From Niebla homalea (lineage: Eukaryota > Ascomycota > Lecanoromycetes > Lecanorales > Ramalinaceae): a stretch of 64,000 nt of DNA. Below are positions 1 through 11,477 of this stretch, piece by piece. Numbering within the stretch: position 1 is the first letter of the stretch; each line of letters opens with the position of its first letter. The position numbers were made by a program, and so were the translations under genes. The stretch covers positions 434,001 through 498,000 of the forward strand of contig JAHGAU010000018.1 in the NCBI GenBank assembly GCA_019925105.1, read 5' to 3'. The notes under the pieces are model-generated. The model was not told where the DNA came from. It searched no databases and saw only the letters and a program-made list of their open reading frames with translations.

Positions 1-1030
1 ACCTCACCCTGCTGTCCAACAAGCAGCCATCGCACCTGCGTAATCCGGTAATAATAAGTCTATATATAATAATGAATTATATACTAACGGTATAAAAATT
101 AATATAATTTATCGAAAGATCGATCGTACCGACTTCTACCTTTCTTATAAAATTTATTAAAAACCTTTAATTATCGTTAATAAAGCAATTCATTATATAC
201 GGACTATATATAAATAAGAAAAACGCAACGATATAATTAAATAGTTAAAGTCTTTTATGTTTATTCGTCCAGGGTTAAATCGTAAGCTATACCCGGCTAC
301 TTTAAAGAATTTATAGATATATCTTAAATAATACCCTTTTACCTATTAGGACGAGCTAAAGGTATTCCTTAATAAAAAGTAGGGTATTTAGGTATTTAAG
401 CCGACGATTTATAAACGGATAAAAGAGTTAAATATATTACGTTAAACGGGTTAAAAAGTCGGCTTTTGAAGCTAAATTTTTAAAGACGATTAATAAATAA
501 GTATAATACGTATAAAAGCCGAACAATTCGTTTTTTTAAACGAACATAAGTTTAAATAATAAACTTATTAACGAAGTATAGTTTACGGACCTATTAAAGA
601 CCCCGTACGGTATTATAATTATATAAATCGAAATAAAACATAGTCTGTATTATTAATATACTCGGTAAATAATTATTTATTATATATAACTTTTAAGTAA
701 AATTATTATAACGCCGATAAAATATATAAGTAAATAATAAACTATTTTTTATTTTACTATAACACTTTCCCCGGTTTTCGGAATATAATTTATTTTAATA
801 ACGTTAATATTTATTATAAAGACCGTATTCGTAAGGTTATTTAAGTTAAAAAGTATTATATCCATTATTTATTATTATACACTTTAGATTTTAATCCGAT
901 TAAGCTTGATTTCAATATATTAAAAGTTTAAATAAAACGTTAATTTTAATATTATAAAAAGGCTTTTAAAAATAACTTCGGGAGCTTTATTTGCTTTAAT
1001 ATTAAGTATAATAAATATAATTAAAAGGTA
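1..1030 (+). pseudogene. RIP-degraded Tc1/mariner-type (IS630 superfamily) DDE transposase relic
   Basis: No open frame survives, but the plus-strand translation keeps the layout of a fungal Tc1/mariner transposase. An FLNE-like block lies near 530-545 and a YGPIKDPVRY-like block near 580-610. A block resembling the second catalytic motif (NTFPGF.. then YFNNVNIYYKDRIRKV) lies near 765-835, and HYLLLYTLDFNPIKLDF at 863-913 matches the family's HYLPPYSPDFNPIE motif. Pro codons have become Leu, the second catalytic Asp reads Asn, and the catalytic Glu after FNPI reads Lys; all are C-to-T or G-to-A changes expected of RIP. In-frame TAA codons replace likely Gln codons. The relic is cut by the window start. 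The first ~45 bases are GC-richer and less mutated. The family is clear; the subfamily is not. Confidence 0.75.
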
Positions 1031-1035
1031 AAAAA

Positions 1036-1200
1036 GTGTCACGGTATGGACCTTGGGAGGATCCCTTGGCACGGAGCGGGCTTACCTTGTTCCGGTGCTT
1101 GGCGCGCACCCTCATATTTCCTACCTTCATAGCTAGATAGCTACTCATTATACATATTACACCTACTCACTTTATGCATACCGCATTTCTCGTGACAAAA
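1036..1200 (+). repeat. copy 1 of a dispersed ~150-bp repeat, little RIP
   Basis: This is a GC-richer patch between AT-rich flanks. It holds the core GCTTGGCGCGCAC, then CATAG and TAGCTAGATA-like words. The same order of words recurs at 30,925-31,085 (+), 31,545-31,700 (-), 33,640-33,775 (-) and 43,430-43,560 (-). It lies directly downstream of the transposase relic, so it could be that element's terminal region, but the other copies have no obvious transposase beside them. Confidence 0.5.
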
Positions 1201-2483
1201 AGCATTTCCGGTATAACTTTATTAACTATTAATTTAAAGGTAATTATAAGGTTTACATAAAGCGGTTTCATTAATATAAACATAAAGAAATTAACGAATA
1301 TTAATAATAAAAAATTTCTATAAATATTTAGTCGTTATTTATTATTATCATCGTCGTTCTTATCGTTATTATTATTATTTTTCCGTTACTTAAAATTTAA
1401 AAAGGCGTATTACTTTTACTTCCATTTTATTAATAACGAATTTGTTACCGAGTTTATTATTAAGTTTTAATTCGGGTATATTAATAAGTAATAGTTTCTT
1501 CCGCTTTTTTACGTTGTCGATTACAATTCTTTATTTATTTAACTTAAACATCGTAATAAATAAATTTATAAACTTTAAAGTCGGTTTTGATTTAGTTTAA
1601 AATATTAAGTATAACTCTTATAAACCGAACTTTAATACGTTTCTTAAATAATTTATTAAATACCCTTTTAAAAATATTATTAATTTAATAACCGAATATG
1701 TTAAAAGCTTCGCGGGTAGTTTATAATACTTATTTATATATAAAGACTTCGATTTAAGGGAATTTTTATTCCTAAAAATACTTTAATTAATATAAAAATT
1801 AAATACCGGTTATTAATAAGCTTAAGCTCCGAAGCTCAGATATTAATTATATTAAATAAAATATATTTTAAAATTTAACTTATATTATAAACGGACGAAT
1901 TTAAAGTAATAACTAAAACTCCGATAAAGGTTAAGGTTATTACGGGGCGTATTACGGAAATATATATTAAGTTAAATACTTTAAAACTTTAAAGTTTTTA
2001 AATTTATATTTATAATTTTATTAAGTTTTTTATTAAAAGCTTTTTAAATTAATCGAGCCGTACGCGGTATTTCTAATTTATTAATAATAATATCCCTTTA
2101 TTTCTTTATATCGTTAAATATTTTAATAAATAAAGCTATTATAATAATTTAATTAAAAATAATCATATTAACTGATTTTTTATATCTCTTAATATAAAAG
2201 AATAAGAGAAAACTCCTTATTAAATCGCCGAATAGGAAGGAGGGGTTACGTAATCTTATTAAGAACATTGAAAATTCTCGATTTCTTAAAAATAAAATCT
2301 ATAATATATATATTTACTGAATTATCCGTTTTTTAAGAATATTACGATTAAAAGTTTAAGAATATTACCGTTATAATTAATCTTTTAAATCTTAAATAAA
2401 ACCGTATAATAATTAATGGTGCCTTTATTAAAAGGGTAATTTATATAGCCTTTTTACGACGTTTTTAAGCTGCAGACCAGCCG
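1201..2483. other. AT-rich RIPed sequence, no gene seen
   Basis: Very AT-rich, TpA-dense sequence with stops in all frames. Scattered words such as ATTCGGGTATATTAATAAG suggest old transposon DNA, but I could not match it to a protein family. Confidence 0.6.
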
Positions 2484-3140
2484 GGGCCTACCCGGAATAA
2501 CCCTGTTCCGGGGGTTTATTGACATTTGGACACCCACTTACCTCACCTACCTCACCTACCTCAGCAAGCCCTTCAGCAAGAGGTAGCGCCCGTGGCCCGC
2601 ATGCCCCTACCGCAACAGGCCCAAAAACACCGTGATCTGGATGGGGAATGTGAGAGGTGAGCAAGCCCTTCAGCAAGCCCTTTGCTCACCCTCACCTCAC
2701 TCACCTCACTCACCTCACTCACCTCACTCACCTCACTCACCTCACTCACCTCACTCACCTCACTCACCTCACTCACCTCACTCACCTCACTCACCTCACT
2801 CACCTCACTCTCACCTCACCACCTCACTCACCTCACTCACCTCACTCACCTCACTCACCTCACTCACCTCACTCACCTCACTCATGCCCAAAAACACCGC
2901 GATTACGACGGGGAACGTGAGAGGTAAGCAAGCTCCTCACCTATATAAAGCGATGCCTGAGCCCCGCGTGCTCCCATTTGGACCGGCCAAAAACACCGTG
3001 TTTACCATGGGGTACCTGGGTGAAGAGCAAGGGATCCGTCTATCTGAGGCTATGTTTAACCCCCGCATACTCCCATTTTGATAGCCCAAAAACAGCGCAT
3101 TTGCTATGAAGAACCTGGGTAATAAGCAAATGCTTTAATT
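2484..3140 (-). repeat. minisatellite array a (inverted orientation), unmutated
   Basis: GC-rich, hardly RIPed block. Read on the minus strand it holds copies of a roughly 110-bp unit with the core CGGTGTTTTTGGCC, then TCCAAATGGGAGCATGCGGGGCTTAGGC-like sequence. A 9-bp microsatellite and the boundary word GTCCAAATGTCAATAAAC (minus strand of about 2,517-2,534) follow. Arrays at 19,560-20,040, 56,085-56,890 and 60,990-61,860 have the same order in the plus orientation. Beyond its inner end (minus strand of 3,186-3,235) it shares AGGCCTTTAATTGAATTAAAG with the flank of the array at 60,990. Short open frames across it are low-complexity artefacts. Confidence 0.8.
2686..2884. repeat. (CTCACTCAC)n 9-bp microsatellite
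   Basis: About 20 copies of CTCACTCAC with one interruption near 2,808-2,823. It occupies the same relative position in array a as the 12-bp repeat in array b and the short TGAGGTGAG run in array d. Because the unit is a multiple of three, all frames stay open and read as Ser-Pro-His or Thr-His-Leu repeats; this is not evidence of a gene. Confidence 0.9.
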
Positions 3141-4680
3141 ATAGTAGTGTTTTTTTTTAATTTTAGATCTAACTAATCACGTAATTTACCAGAGCTACCT
3201 TTAATTCAATTAAAGGCCTTCACTTGTTTATGAATATATAATAGTTAAAATTTTTAAAATTTAAATAAACTAAAAATATATATCGGTATTAAATAATAAA
3301 AGTATTTATTTATTTATTTATAAAATAATTATTATTATATTAATCAATAATTTATGTTTCGAAAAAAATAGTTTTCGTTTTCCGAATAATAAAAAATATA
3401 TTAAGATTATTAATTACGTTAATAAAACATTAGAATAAAATAGAATAAAAATAAATTTACGCGGATTATTATAAAAGCCTCGATATATAAAATAACGTTT
3501 TGTTTATATTTTAGTTAAATTTATTATTAAAAATATAAAACATTTTTTATTTTATTTTATGACGGGTTTAAAAGAACGTTAATTTTTATAATAAAAATTT
3601 TTATTTTAAACTTCGTAAAACGGATTTTAATAATAATAATCTCGAAAAAATTAAACAAATTAAAACGTTTTATATGAATAATAACTTTATAATTTCATTT
3701 TTTAAAATTAAAATAACTACGATCGGTTTAATAATTTTATTCGATTTATCCGATTTATTTTAAAATACGTATCAAGCCTTTATTAACTTTAAGACTAATA
3801 TAAATATAAAAATAAAGAAATATATCCTAATAATTAAAATAATTTATAACTTTTTCAACTTTTAGATTATTACTTAACTTTTTACTTTTACCCTTGGCCG
3901 TATTATTATTTTGTGAAATATTACTTATCCGGGGGGTCTTTTGGATTACTTCCGAAAAGTTCCCGGTAGTTTCTATAGCCTCTTTTACTCTAATAGCTTT
4001 TAAAGCTTTACTTATATTATTTTACTATATATAATCCGAAAAGCCTTATATTTTTTTAGCGGCTTTAAGGGAACGACGCGGCGGCCTTTAAAAGTAAAGT
4101 TTTAAGTATTAACGTCGTTAATAGTATTACCGGCGGTATTACCGGCGGTATTACCGGCGGCATTACTACGGAGGGCACGACCAAAAAGCCCTCTTAAAAG
4201 GTCTTTTTTAATATGCTTTATAACCGTATTTATCTTAAAAGTATTAAGAAATTTATCGTTTTTATTAAGCTTAAAAGGGCCGTTATCCTTATTTATAATC
4301 GGTATTCGCGATACTTTTTTTATTTTTTAATCGGTTTTTTTTTTTTTTACATATCGTTTTTATTTATTTTTTTATTTTCGTTCGGTAGCGATAATAAGTT
4401 TATTTTTAAATATTAATATTTTTTTTACCCTTAAAATAAATACTTAATCGTTTACTAACTAATATGAGAATAACGTTATTATAAGAAAAAAGCGTTTAAA
4501 ATTACTAAACCCGTTAAATTTATTTCGGCGGTAAAAATAAACGAACACCCTTTTTAAAACCTCGTTTAACTAATATAATTACGATAAAGTCGATATTTTT
4601 TAATCGGGCTATTTCGGTTTACTGGCTTAATTACGCAGTAAGGTTAATAATTTATATCAGAATCGCATTTAAAAAACCAA
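3141..4680. other. AT-rich RIPed block, no gene recognised
   Basis: Strongly AT-rich with stops in all frames. A less mutated stretch at about 3,905-4,200 may be remains of a coding element, but no family motif is visible. Around 3,186-3,235 lies the flank shared with array d. GC content rises sharply at about 4,680, the left edge of the gene island. Confidence 0.55.
4124..4164. repeat. 12-bp tandem repeat (GTATTACCGGCG)
   Basis: Between three and four copies of GTATTACCGGCG lie in the AT-rich block. The GC content of this unit stands out from its surroundings. Confidence 0.85.
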
Positions 4681-4908
4681 AGGTGGTGCGCGGAAAAAAT
4701 GGATGCCAAGGAATGGCAAGCATCTTGAAATCACTAATAATCCTGCTCCTCTAGGGCGGCGGCACCGCGACGGCTGCTGCGGACTTTTATTGATGAATTA
4801 TGTCCACCATTCATAGATCCTATTTACAAAGTCACGCACCATTCATAAAAGATGTACGATTCATGAAGCGTCGCTCACGATTGCTAGATAGAGGCTCTTT
4901 ACCGATGT

Positions 4909-6843
4909 ATGGCACTCGCGAACGGGATGCCGCCCGGACGAGTCATGAAACTCCTGTTCCTCGCCACTGTGATGCTCGTCATCCTAGGCGACCTCTTCTA
5001 CGTGACTGACTGGGTGGTGTACCGACTGGTAGAGATTTGGCTGCCGATTACCCCCGAACTTCAATTGAGCTGGAATCAGGATTTTCGATGGGAGAGCACA
5101 ATCGGCCCTTTTATTTTGCTACTAGACGTGGGCGTCGTGACGTTCGTGGTGCTTGTGTTCTTCGGCAGTGGCTGCGACCTCGTCTCGATCTTGAACTTCT
5201 TGATTAAGACTGCCGAAGCCTGCCACCCTGAACAGTTGGAGAATACGCCGCCGAGCGATGTCAACTCTCCTGCGACGCATCCGCCATTCGACAAGGCTGT
5301 TGATCCCACTTTACCGTCCATCACTGTGGGTAATACCGCTAATCTTGGTGAAATCATCCATCATGGAGAGCCCGGCGTGACAACTTCGGCACCCATCCAA
5401 TTCTGCAATCCGCCAAGACGAATGTCAGCAAGTCCGCCCACACAGGATGAATCAGAGCCCCGTGGAAGCGTCATGACATCCAACCCGAACGCAGATTCGG
5501 AGAAGCTACAGCAACCCTCGACCGTTCGCAAGTCGAGTCCTCTACGCATCAGCAAGACGAAGCTGCGGCAACGCTGGAGCCTTGGCAAGTCGAGACCTTC
5601 ATACAGCAGCAAGACCATAGTTTTCAAGGGGCACAAAGAGACTGGTCTTCAGAGGAGAAACAAATGCCCTAACCCATCAAACCGATCTCCAAAGGTCATA
5701 AGTAAGTTCAATGGCCTCTCTAAAGATGTGAATCCTTGCTAATCAATCGACAGCCACGTCGCGGCTCGGTGCAATTGAGGAACGTTGGAAACCCACCTCG
5801 AATGCTGAATCACGAGGCGAAGGGAGCTACACAAACAATAACCTTCCAGGAAGCTCGCAACAGAAGTCACTCTTACAATCCCGGCTGCCCGTTGGCTATG
5901 GTGCGGGTGCGAGCGACCTTTTCCCAACAACGAGTGATGACCTACATACAGAGACAGAAAGCCACAGAAGATGTCCTGCAGATTCTTCATTGGTGACACC
6001 TAACTCGGTGGCTGGAACGATCCAGTCTGCGAGCAGCAGCGATCATGAAGACGTTCGCGCACATACAGAGACTGAAAGCCACGTAGGGGTCCCGCGGACT
6101 CTTTATTGGTAACAGCCAGCTCGGCCGCTGGAACGCTCGAGCCTGCCGCCAGTATCAACCACCATGATCATGATGAGACAAATACCGAAGCTGAAGATCA
6201 CGCAGAGTCTGACGCGGATCCGGCAGCCACATTCGCAGATCATCACACCAAAGCTTCGGACTCGCCGGATGCCGGCTCCTTCGGGGGTCGTCAACAGTCC
6301 TTCACAAACGACCAGGGAGAAACGGCCAGGCAACAATCCAAAGGGGAGGATGAAGCAGCCAGCCAGCATTCTGACAACGCTCTGGAGGAAGAAGAGAGAG
6401 TGAGCCTGGTGAAGAAGGAAGAGGATGAGCGTCGGAAGAAGGAATTCGAAGCCAGGCAATACGCCCAATTGGAGGATTGGTGGGATCGTTTCAAGCCGAA
6501 AGGGACCCTCACGTTGACCGAGCTCTGGAGCAAGACGAGATTGACCGCCCACCCGAAAAATGTCAACAAGAAGATCCTCAAGCTCCAGAACGTGATTTGC
6601 AACCGCGAGAAGACCGGCTTGGTCCCATTCAACCTCTACTACGGCGACGGAGATTACGGGCAGCTGAATGAGCTTCGCTTGTGGACGCTGATGGGCTTGC
6701 ATCTGGGCTGGAGTCTCTCGCCCCAGTTTCCGCCGGGTTATAGGCAATTGGTACAGCCAGACAATGAGGGTTCGGTGGCCGAGTCAGATGTAACAGATGG
6801 TCAGATCAAGGACATGGTCCGCTACCCAGCGAAAAATCCTTAG
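4909..6843 (+). CDS. Gene A: unknown membrane protein, two N-terminal TM helices, apparently frameshifted
   Basis: Unrecognised protein. From the ATG at 4,909 (alternative: ATG at 4,945, just before the first helix) the product has two hydrophobic segments at about residues 13-33 and 64-85. A long Ser/Pro/Gln-rich, basic, probably disordered region follows. A textbook intron lies at 5,702-5,753, and splicing it avoids the stop at 5,740. The second exon stays open to a TAA at 6,110 and holds 39-residue repeats (HTETESH...). The next repeat continues in another frame, open from 6,076 to the TGA-free end at 6,843, and encodes an acidic region, a charged helix (EEEERVSLVKKEEDERRKK) and a conserved-looking tail (LEDWWDRFKPKG...LTELWSKTRL). 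Comparing repeats, copy 2 lacks one base near 6,083-6,092. No intron I could find restores the frame convincingly: one with a weak GTCTGC donor (6,025-6,086) would. So this is either a recently broken gene or an assembly error. Confidence 0.6.
5702..5753 (+). other. intron of gene A
   Basis: 52-nt intron with GTAAGT donor, GCTAATC branch site at about 5,739 and CAG acceptor. It interrupts a codon after its first base. Removing it joins the N-terminal frame to the downstream frame. Confidence 0.85.
5944..6230 (+). repeat. 117-bp (39-residue) imperfect tandem repeat inside gene A
   Basis: ACATACAGAGAC(A/T)GAAAGCC recurs at 5,944 and 6,061, giving a 117-bp period. A third, more diverged unit (NTEAEDH against HTETESH) starts near 6,181. 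Copy 1 reads on in the exon-2 frame; copy 2 carries a one-base deletion that moves the downstream sequence into another frame. Confidence 0.8.
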
Positions 6844-7100
6844 AAAAGAATGGAGTGCCTGATGTCACACGTTTCATCCATGAAGATTATTATGCCTTTA
6901 CGAATTAGCCTCCTTGTTTTATAAATTAGTCACTGATTCAAGAATCGTGTATAGATGCATCTCATTCATGAATGAGGCATGTAATATACACCACCTGTAA
7001 AGCGTCTATGCCCATCCTAACGTAGCTCGTCGCCGCCCTAAGGTGGTAAAGATAGTAATAGTAGTAGTAGTAGTAGTAGTAGTAGTATTCATCAAGGGAT
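6844..7100. other. 3' flank of gene A with a palindrome and (AGT)n
   Basis: No gene seen. It contains the perfect 16-bp palindrome CTCATTCATGAATGAG at 6,961-6,976, shortly after GAATCGTGTATAG, and an (AGT)n microsatellite at about 7,058-7,087. Near relatives of the palindrome and of the GTGTATA word lie at 12,860-12,931 and 17,550-17,580. Confidence 0.6.
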
Positions 7101-8227
7101 CCGGCTTGTGGCTATGCCCTATCAGTCGTACTAGACCCTTCCGGGTCTAGCTATACTGAACTATGAAATACCTATGTATAATTGCTTAATTAAAGGCCCC
7201 CGGTCCTTAAAGTTTATCCATAGATTCAATATCCCTATCCCTAATTGTTTTTATATTTTTCGCCCCGTACTTTAGGTGCTGACTTAAGTACTTATAGGAA
7301 TTGTCCCAGAAGGTATAACAGCGTCCGTATTTTTAAAAGAACCCGGCAATAGCCGGTTCCTGGAAAAACCCGGTAACAGTTATAGTTTTAAAAAAGCCTA
7401 TAACGGCCATATTCCTAAAGAATCCCATAGTAATTACCTAGAGCAATCCTTCCGTTACCCTTAGGGTTTATTAAGATAGGGATAAGTTTAAAATAGGATC
7501 TTTAATTAAGTATATCCCAGTCTTAGTGATCCCTTGTTTCCTCCTTAACCCTTACTTTATAATAATATAAAGGCTAAAGGTAAATATATTTAACGGTATA
7601 AGCTATTAAGGTCCTTTTACCTTTAAGTATTAAAAGCAGAGCAATATATATTAAGGAGACTCTTTTTATTCCCTTTCCGGTATAGTACTTGATTAATATA
7701 AGCTTAAATTTAATAACGATATTCCGGCAGGGTTACTTATTTTTTTACTATTAATAACTTAAATAATAAGTTGCCGGAAATTCTTAATAACTCCCTTTAA
7801 GTATTCAGACGACCTAGATTATGGCCCTAGCTTATCTTGCTCTACCTCCGTACGGTTTTTACGGGGTCCTTATTATACCCAGCCGGTCTATAATAAAGTA
7901 CTCTCAACCGAACGTCCGATTATGCAGGTATTAATTTAGCTTATCCCCTCGGCCCATAAGCGTTCTCTATATAGTTTATGGATAGCTTTATAAGTAGGTC
8001 CCCGTAAAGTATATAACTGGTCGTTTACCTTACCCCCCTTAAGTACGGACTTCCCAAGTACGATATTACTAAAGGCTTCGGGCTATCCTTTATAAGGACG
8101 GTCCCGGCGTACCGGGTTTCTGGTTCAGGTAACCATAATGGTATTATAACCATGAAGGTGTATCCCGAGAGGGAATGTGTGTATCTCACGGGGGTGTTCA
8201 GCTGGTCCCTAAGCCCCCCGAGAGGTA
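7100..8227. other. partly RIPed non-genic segment inside the island
   Basis: Intermediate GC content with RIP-like decay. A run of ~27-bp imperfect tandem units (..AAACCCGGTAACAGTTATAG..) lies at about 7,330-7,445. The minus strand of 7,830-8,025 reads as a possible coding relic (short blocks such as AIHKLYRERLWAEG) that I could not assign. Its right end abuts the likely 3' end of the LINE. Confidence 0.45.
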
Positions 8228-8442
8228 TTGGTTGGTTAATTGTGGTTGTAATTGTAACTGTAGTTTCCTCCTCGCAAGCAATTGGTGATAGAGTGATTCC
8301 ATCGTTCATAGAGTTTGGCCTGGAGCTCAGCCCGTGGTCTGCCGCTCGTGGTCTGTAGGTATGCCGTTCCCTGTAACAACAGAGATATAAGATGATACTC
8401 GTGTGGTAGCCCATGTGCAGTCTGAAAGGTGACGGTGACGGA

Positions 8443-9545
8443 TCACTGTTCCCCCGTGTACGTGACCCGTTTCACGTTCCGGAATTGGGCAAGTCGGTTG
8501 GTGCCTAGGATGAATTCCGCCACGTTCTTACCGTGCGCGGGGTCCCCTAGGAGCTGCCTTTTGTCAGTGATCACCCGCTTACCGTTGTCCCAGAGCACCT
8601 CCCTCCTCAGGGAGTCGTAGTGCGGACAATGTAGCAGCACGTGGTCCACATTCTCCTTTTCCTCGTTGCCTTCGTCTAGGCATTTGGGGCAGAAGGGGTG
8701 CTCCACATCCTTGACCTTCCTCCTGGAAAGGTAACTGTTTAGGCCGATCGATCCCGTTCGTGTCTGCAGCAGTATGGATGAGTGGGCCTTACTGAGGCCG
8801 TCGTACCGCTGTTCGGTCCTCCTCGCCGAAGGCTTATGTTCGATCCTGCGAAGGATACGTCCATAGGCTTCCGGGGCAGGTCGACCCTGCTTGTCTTCCG
8901 GGTTGTTCCATCGTTTGGTCCATTTGGCGAGGACGTCGGTGCGCACATGAGCCTTGGTGGCGGACATGAGGAAGGGGAGCTGGGGTGGTGCCCAGGCCTT
9001 TCTTCCTGGCGCCCCATCCTTGTTGTCCGTCCAGCCGGTGGCGCGCTTCGCAATGTCATCGGCTAGCTCATTCCCGGGTACTCCCGTGTGGGCTGGGATC
9101 CAGTGCAGTAGGACCTGCCTGCCTTTCGTCCGGAGCACGTTCATTATCCTCAGCAGCAGGTATTGACCTGACTGATTACTGGGACGGTGGGCTGACCGGA
9201 TAGCGGCTTGGTTGTCGACGAAAATGACCGCCGGGCGGGTGTCTTGAGAGACCGGGTCGAGCATGGAGACTGCCATAAACAGTCCAAAGAGTTCTCCCGC
9301 GTATACTGTGAACTGGGTCTCCAAGCCCAAGCATGCGCTCCTGCGGCTGGCTTCAGTGATTTGACCGTCGGGCAGGGTGATGACCTGCACGGCGGAGGCG
9401 CCGATGGTATTGTAGGGGCTGCTGCTATTGTTGATGCCGCTGCCGTCGGTGTAAATGATGACGCAGTCCTTCGTGAGCCACTCATTGTGGGATTTGCGGG
9501 CAAGGACGTCGGAGCTATCGATGCGAATCGATGGCCCGATGTACC
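8443..9545 (-). pseudogene. LINE-1 RNase H domain and C-terminal zinc knuckle
   Basis: One open frame covers the whole RNase H fold. It has YTDGSG (first Asp, near 9,440-9,455), YAGELFGLF (Glu), IFVDNQAA (Asp) and HTGVPGNELADDIAK (last Asp), so all four catalytic acids are present. Further on, CPKC...DHVLLHC forms the CCHC knuckle typical of the end of fungal LINE ORF2. The stop codon is at 8,443-8,445. The domain would remove RNA from the RNA-DNA hybrid during target-primed reverse transcription. It is out of frame with the upstream RT thumb because a C is missing from a C run near 9,543. The domain is intact but no longer part of a working ORF2. Confidence 0.85.
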
Positions 9546-11160
9546 ACGGGGGACGGCGACCGGTATCCGGGTCTCGATGTGCGTGATGTCCGCCCTGAAA
9601 ACCTTCGAGCAGGCGTATTCCAGCTTCTGCAAGGGGCTCAGTTTGGCATATCGCGTATTGAGGGTCCCGGATTTCGGGGTCCTGAAGCGGCTCTCCTCGC
9701 CTAAGAGAGCCGACATGGTGCGGGGGGTGGTGATGTGGTTGTAGACCGGGGTGGAGGCCAGTCTGAAGAGTGAGTTGGCGAGGGCTATTCGCATCGAGTC
9801 TTCCACGGGGACCAAGCCGAGTTCGACGTCCAAGGCGTCGCGGGCTGTGAACCGGTTTGCACCGCCGAAGAGTATTGCTGCTCTCTTCTGGACTCTGCGC
9901 ATGAAGGCTAACGCCCGGTCTTCTCTTGCTTTGTACCCATAGCCCCCCCCGTCCGGCGTGTACCAGACGGAGCAGCAGTACTGAAACGGAGGTAGTACCG
10001 TCGAAACGTATACCTTTCTCAGTTCATTCAGTCTTACTCCCCAGGTCGAGCTGGCGAGGGCATAGAGGACGCTGAGTTTCTTCGACGTCTTGGCTTCGAG
10101 GTGGTGGAGATGATGATCCCAATGGAGTCTTCGGTCGATCATCAGCCCCAGGTATTTGCAGTGGGTGCTGTTCGGCACCGTAATGTCTCGTGGGGAGGGA
10201 GAGTACTAGCGGGTCCTCCGTCATCTCTGGCTTGTCGTCGTAGTGAACCAGCTGGAATTTGGCTGGGTCGAATGTCGACGCGTGGGTGGTTGCCCAAGTT
10301 TGGCATCGGCCATAGAGAGTGGAGAGCTTCTGTATGTTCTCCTCGATGGTGTCCGAAATGACGAGCATGGCTATATCGTCCACGAACCCGGCGGCCACTG
10401 CGTCAAGGTCCGGCCGGGTCTGTGCAGATCTCCACCAGGTCGGAGTTGTAGAAGATATATAAGGGGGGTGATACCCCGGAACCTTGAGGGATGCCGGTGT
10501 TCGTATCGAACCGATCGGATTTGAAGTCCGGCATCTTAATGCTTGTCTTCCTCCCCTCGAGGAAGCTGGTGATCCACTTGAGTACCGAGCCCTCAATTTT
10601 CCGCTTGCGGAGGTTGTGGATTAGGCGGGGTCGGGAGACATTATCGAATGCCCCCGACACACGTCGAGGCACAGGACGCTGGCGACTTTTCCCTGGGCTT
10701 TAGCCATGGTGATTTTCTCCACCAGCATGTGGATGGCTGCCTCGCAAGAGGTACCCCGTCGGGCCCCGAAGTGGCCTCGTGGGAGCAGAGCGTGCTCTTC
10801 CACTGCCCAGTTGAGCCTCGTCGATAAGACCGATTCCAGCGCCTTCCCGAGCGTGTTCAGCAACGCTATCGGGCGGTAGGCCTTGGGGATCGTATAGTCG
10901 CCTCTGCCGGGCTTAATCAAGGCCACGGTGGTTGAGGTCTTAAAGGGCGCGGGGTGATGCCCGATGTCCACGCACCTGTTGAACAGCGCTTCCAGTGTAG
11001 GCAGGATCACTGGGATCGCTATTGTCAGTACCCTGTTGGAGATGTTGTCCGGCCCGGGAGCCTTGTTTGGCCCCGGCTTTTTAATGGCCGCGACGATCTC
11101 CTCGCCGGTGATTCTTGGCCACGAGAGTGGCTCAGGATACTCGTAGTCCTGGATATCAGC
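9546..11160 (-). pseudogene. LINE-1 reverse transcriptase, broken into several frames
   Basis: The RT blocks occur in family order but in different frames. The linker block GPNKAPGPDN lies near 11,060. KPGRGDYTIPKAYRPIALLN and LLPRGHFGARRG are in the frame 10,621-11,010. Motif A (SGAFDNVS) and the QG motif (GIPQGSGVSP) are in the frame 10,403-10,672. Motif C (GFVDDIAML, near 10,360-10,391) is in a third frame. The thumb region (HCKYLGLMIDRRLHWDHHL onward) lies at 9,545-10,178. Both catalytic Asp motifs are still readable, but single-base indels separate A, B and C, so no active enzyme can be made. Confidence 0.85.
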
Positions 11161-11477
11161 CAGGTCTGCGGGGGGGGAAGGGAAAAGGTGTTAGCGAGAA
11201 TGGAGGCCGACTGTGCCTTATTCTCGGCTGGGGTGCCGTCAGGGGGTTTGAGGTTGGGGGAGAAGGGTTGGCATGGGGTGTCGCGATTCTTTGCCCACTT
11301 TGCGACTTTCCATACCTTACCTAAGTCCCCTAGAGCTTCCTCCAGGCGAGCCCGATGGGTATCTCTGAGGGTCCTTGCTATTATCGACTTCTTTGCGCGG
11401 ACCGCCTCCTTCCACTTACGCCTCTGCCGAGTAATCGTACTGTGGCCGGGGGGGATGTAGCATCTTTCGTGACCTTG

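Noticed and set aside
2686..2884. Telomeric or CRISPR-like array
   Set aside because: Units are directly adjacent with no spacers and are not TTAGGG-like; this is a simple microsatellite.
2573..3081. Several overlapping open frames with Ser-Pro-His, Thr-His-Leu or Glu-Val-Ser repeats
   Set aside because: They exist only because the 9-bp microsatellite is a multiple of three; both strands are open and no flanking coding signal exists.
8025..8414. Minus-strand frame of 129 codons next to the LINE
   Set aside because: It lies in the LINE 3' untranslated region and RIPed DNA, lacks codon bias and matches no LINE domain.
9208..9744. Long plus-strand open frames over the LINE (also 10,954-11,460 and 11,614-12,084)
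   Set aside because: Antisense shadows of the LINE endonuclease, RT and RNase H coding region.
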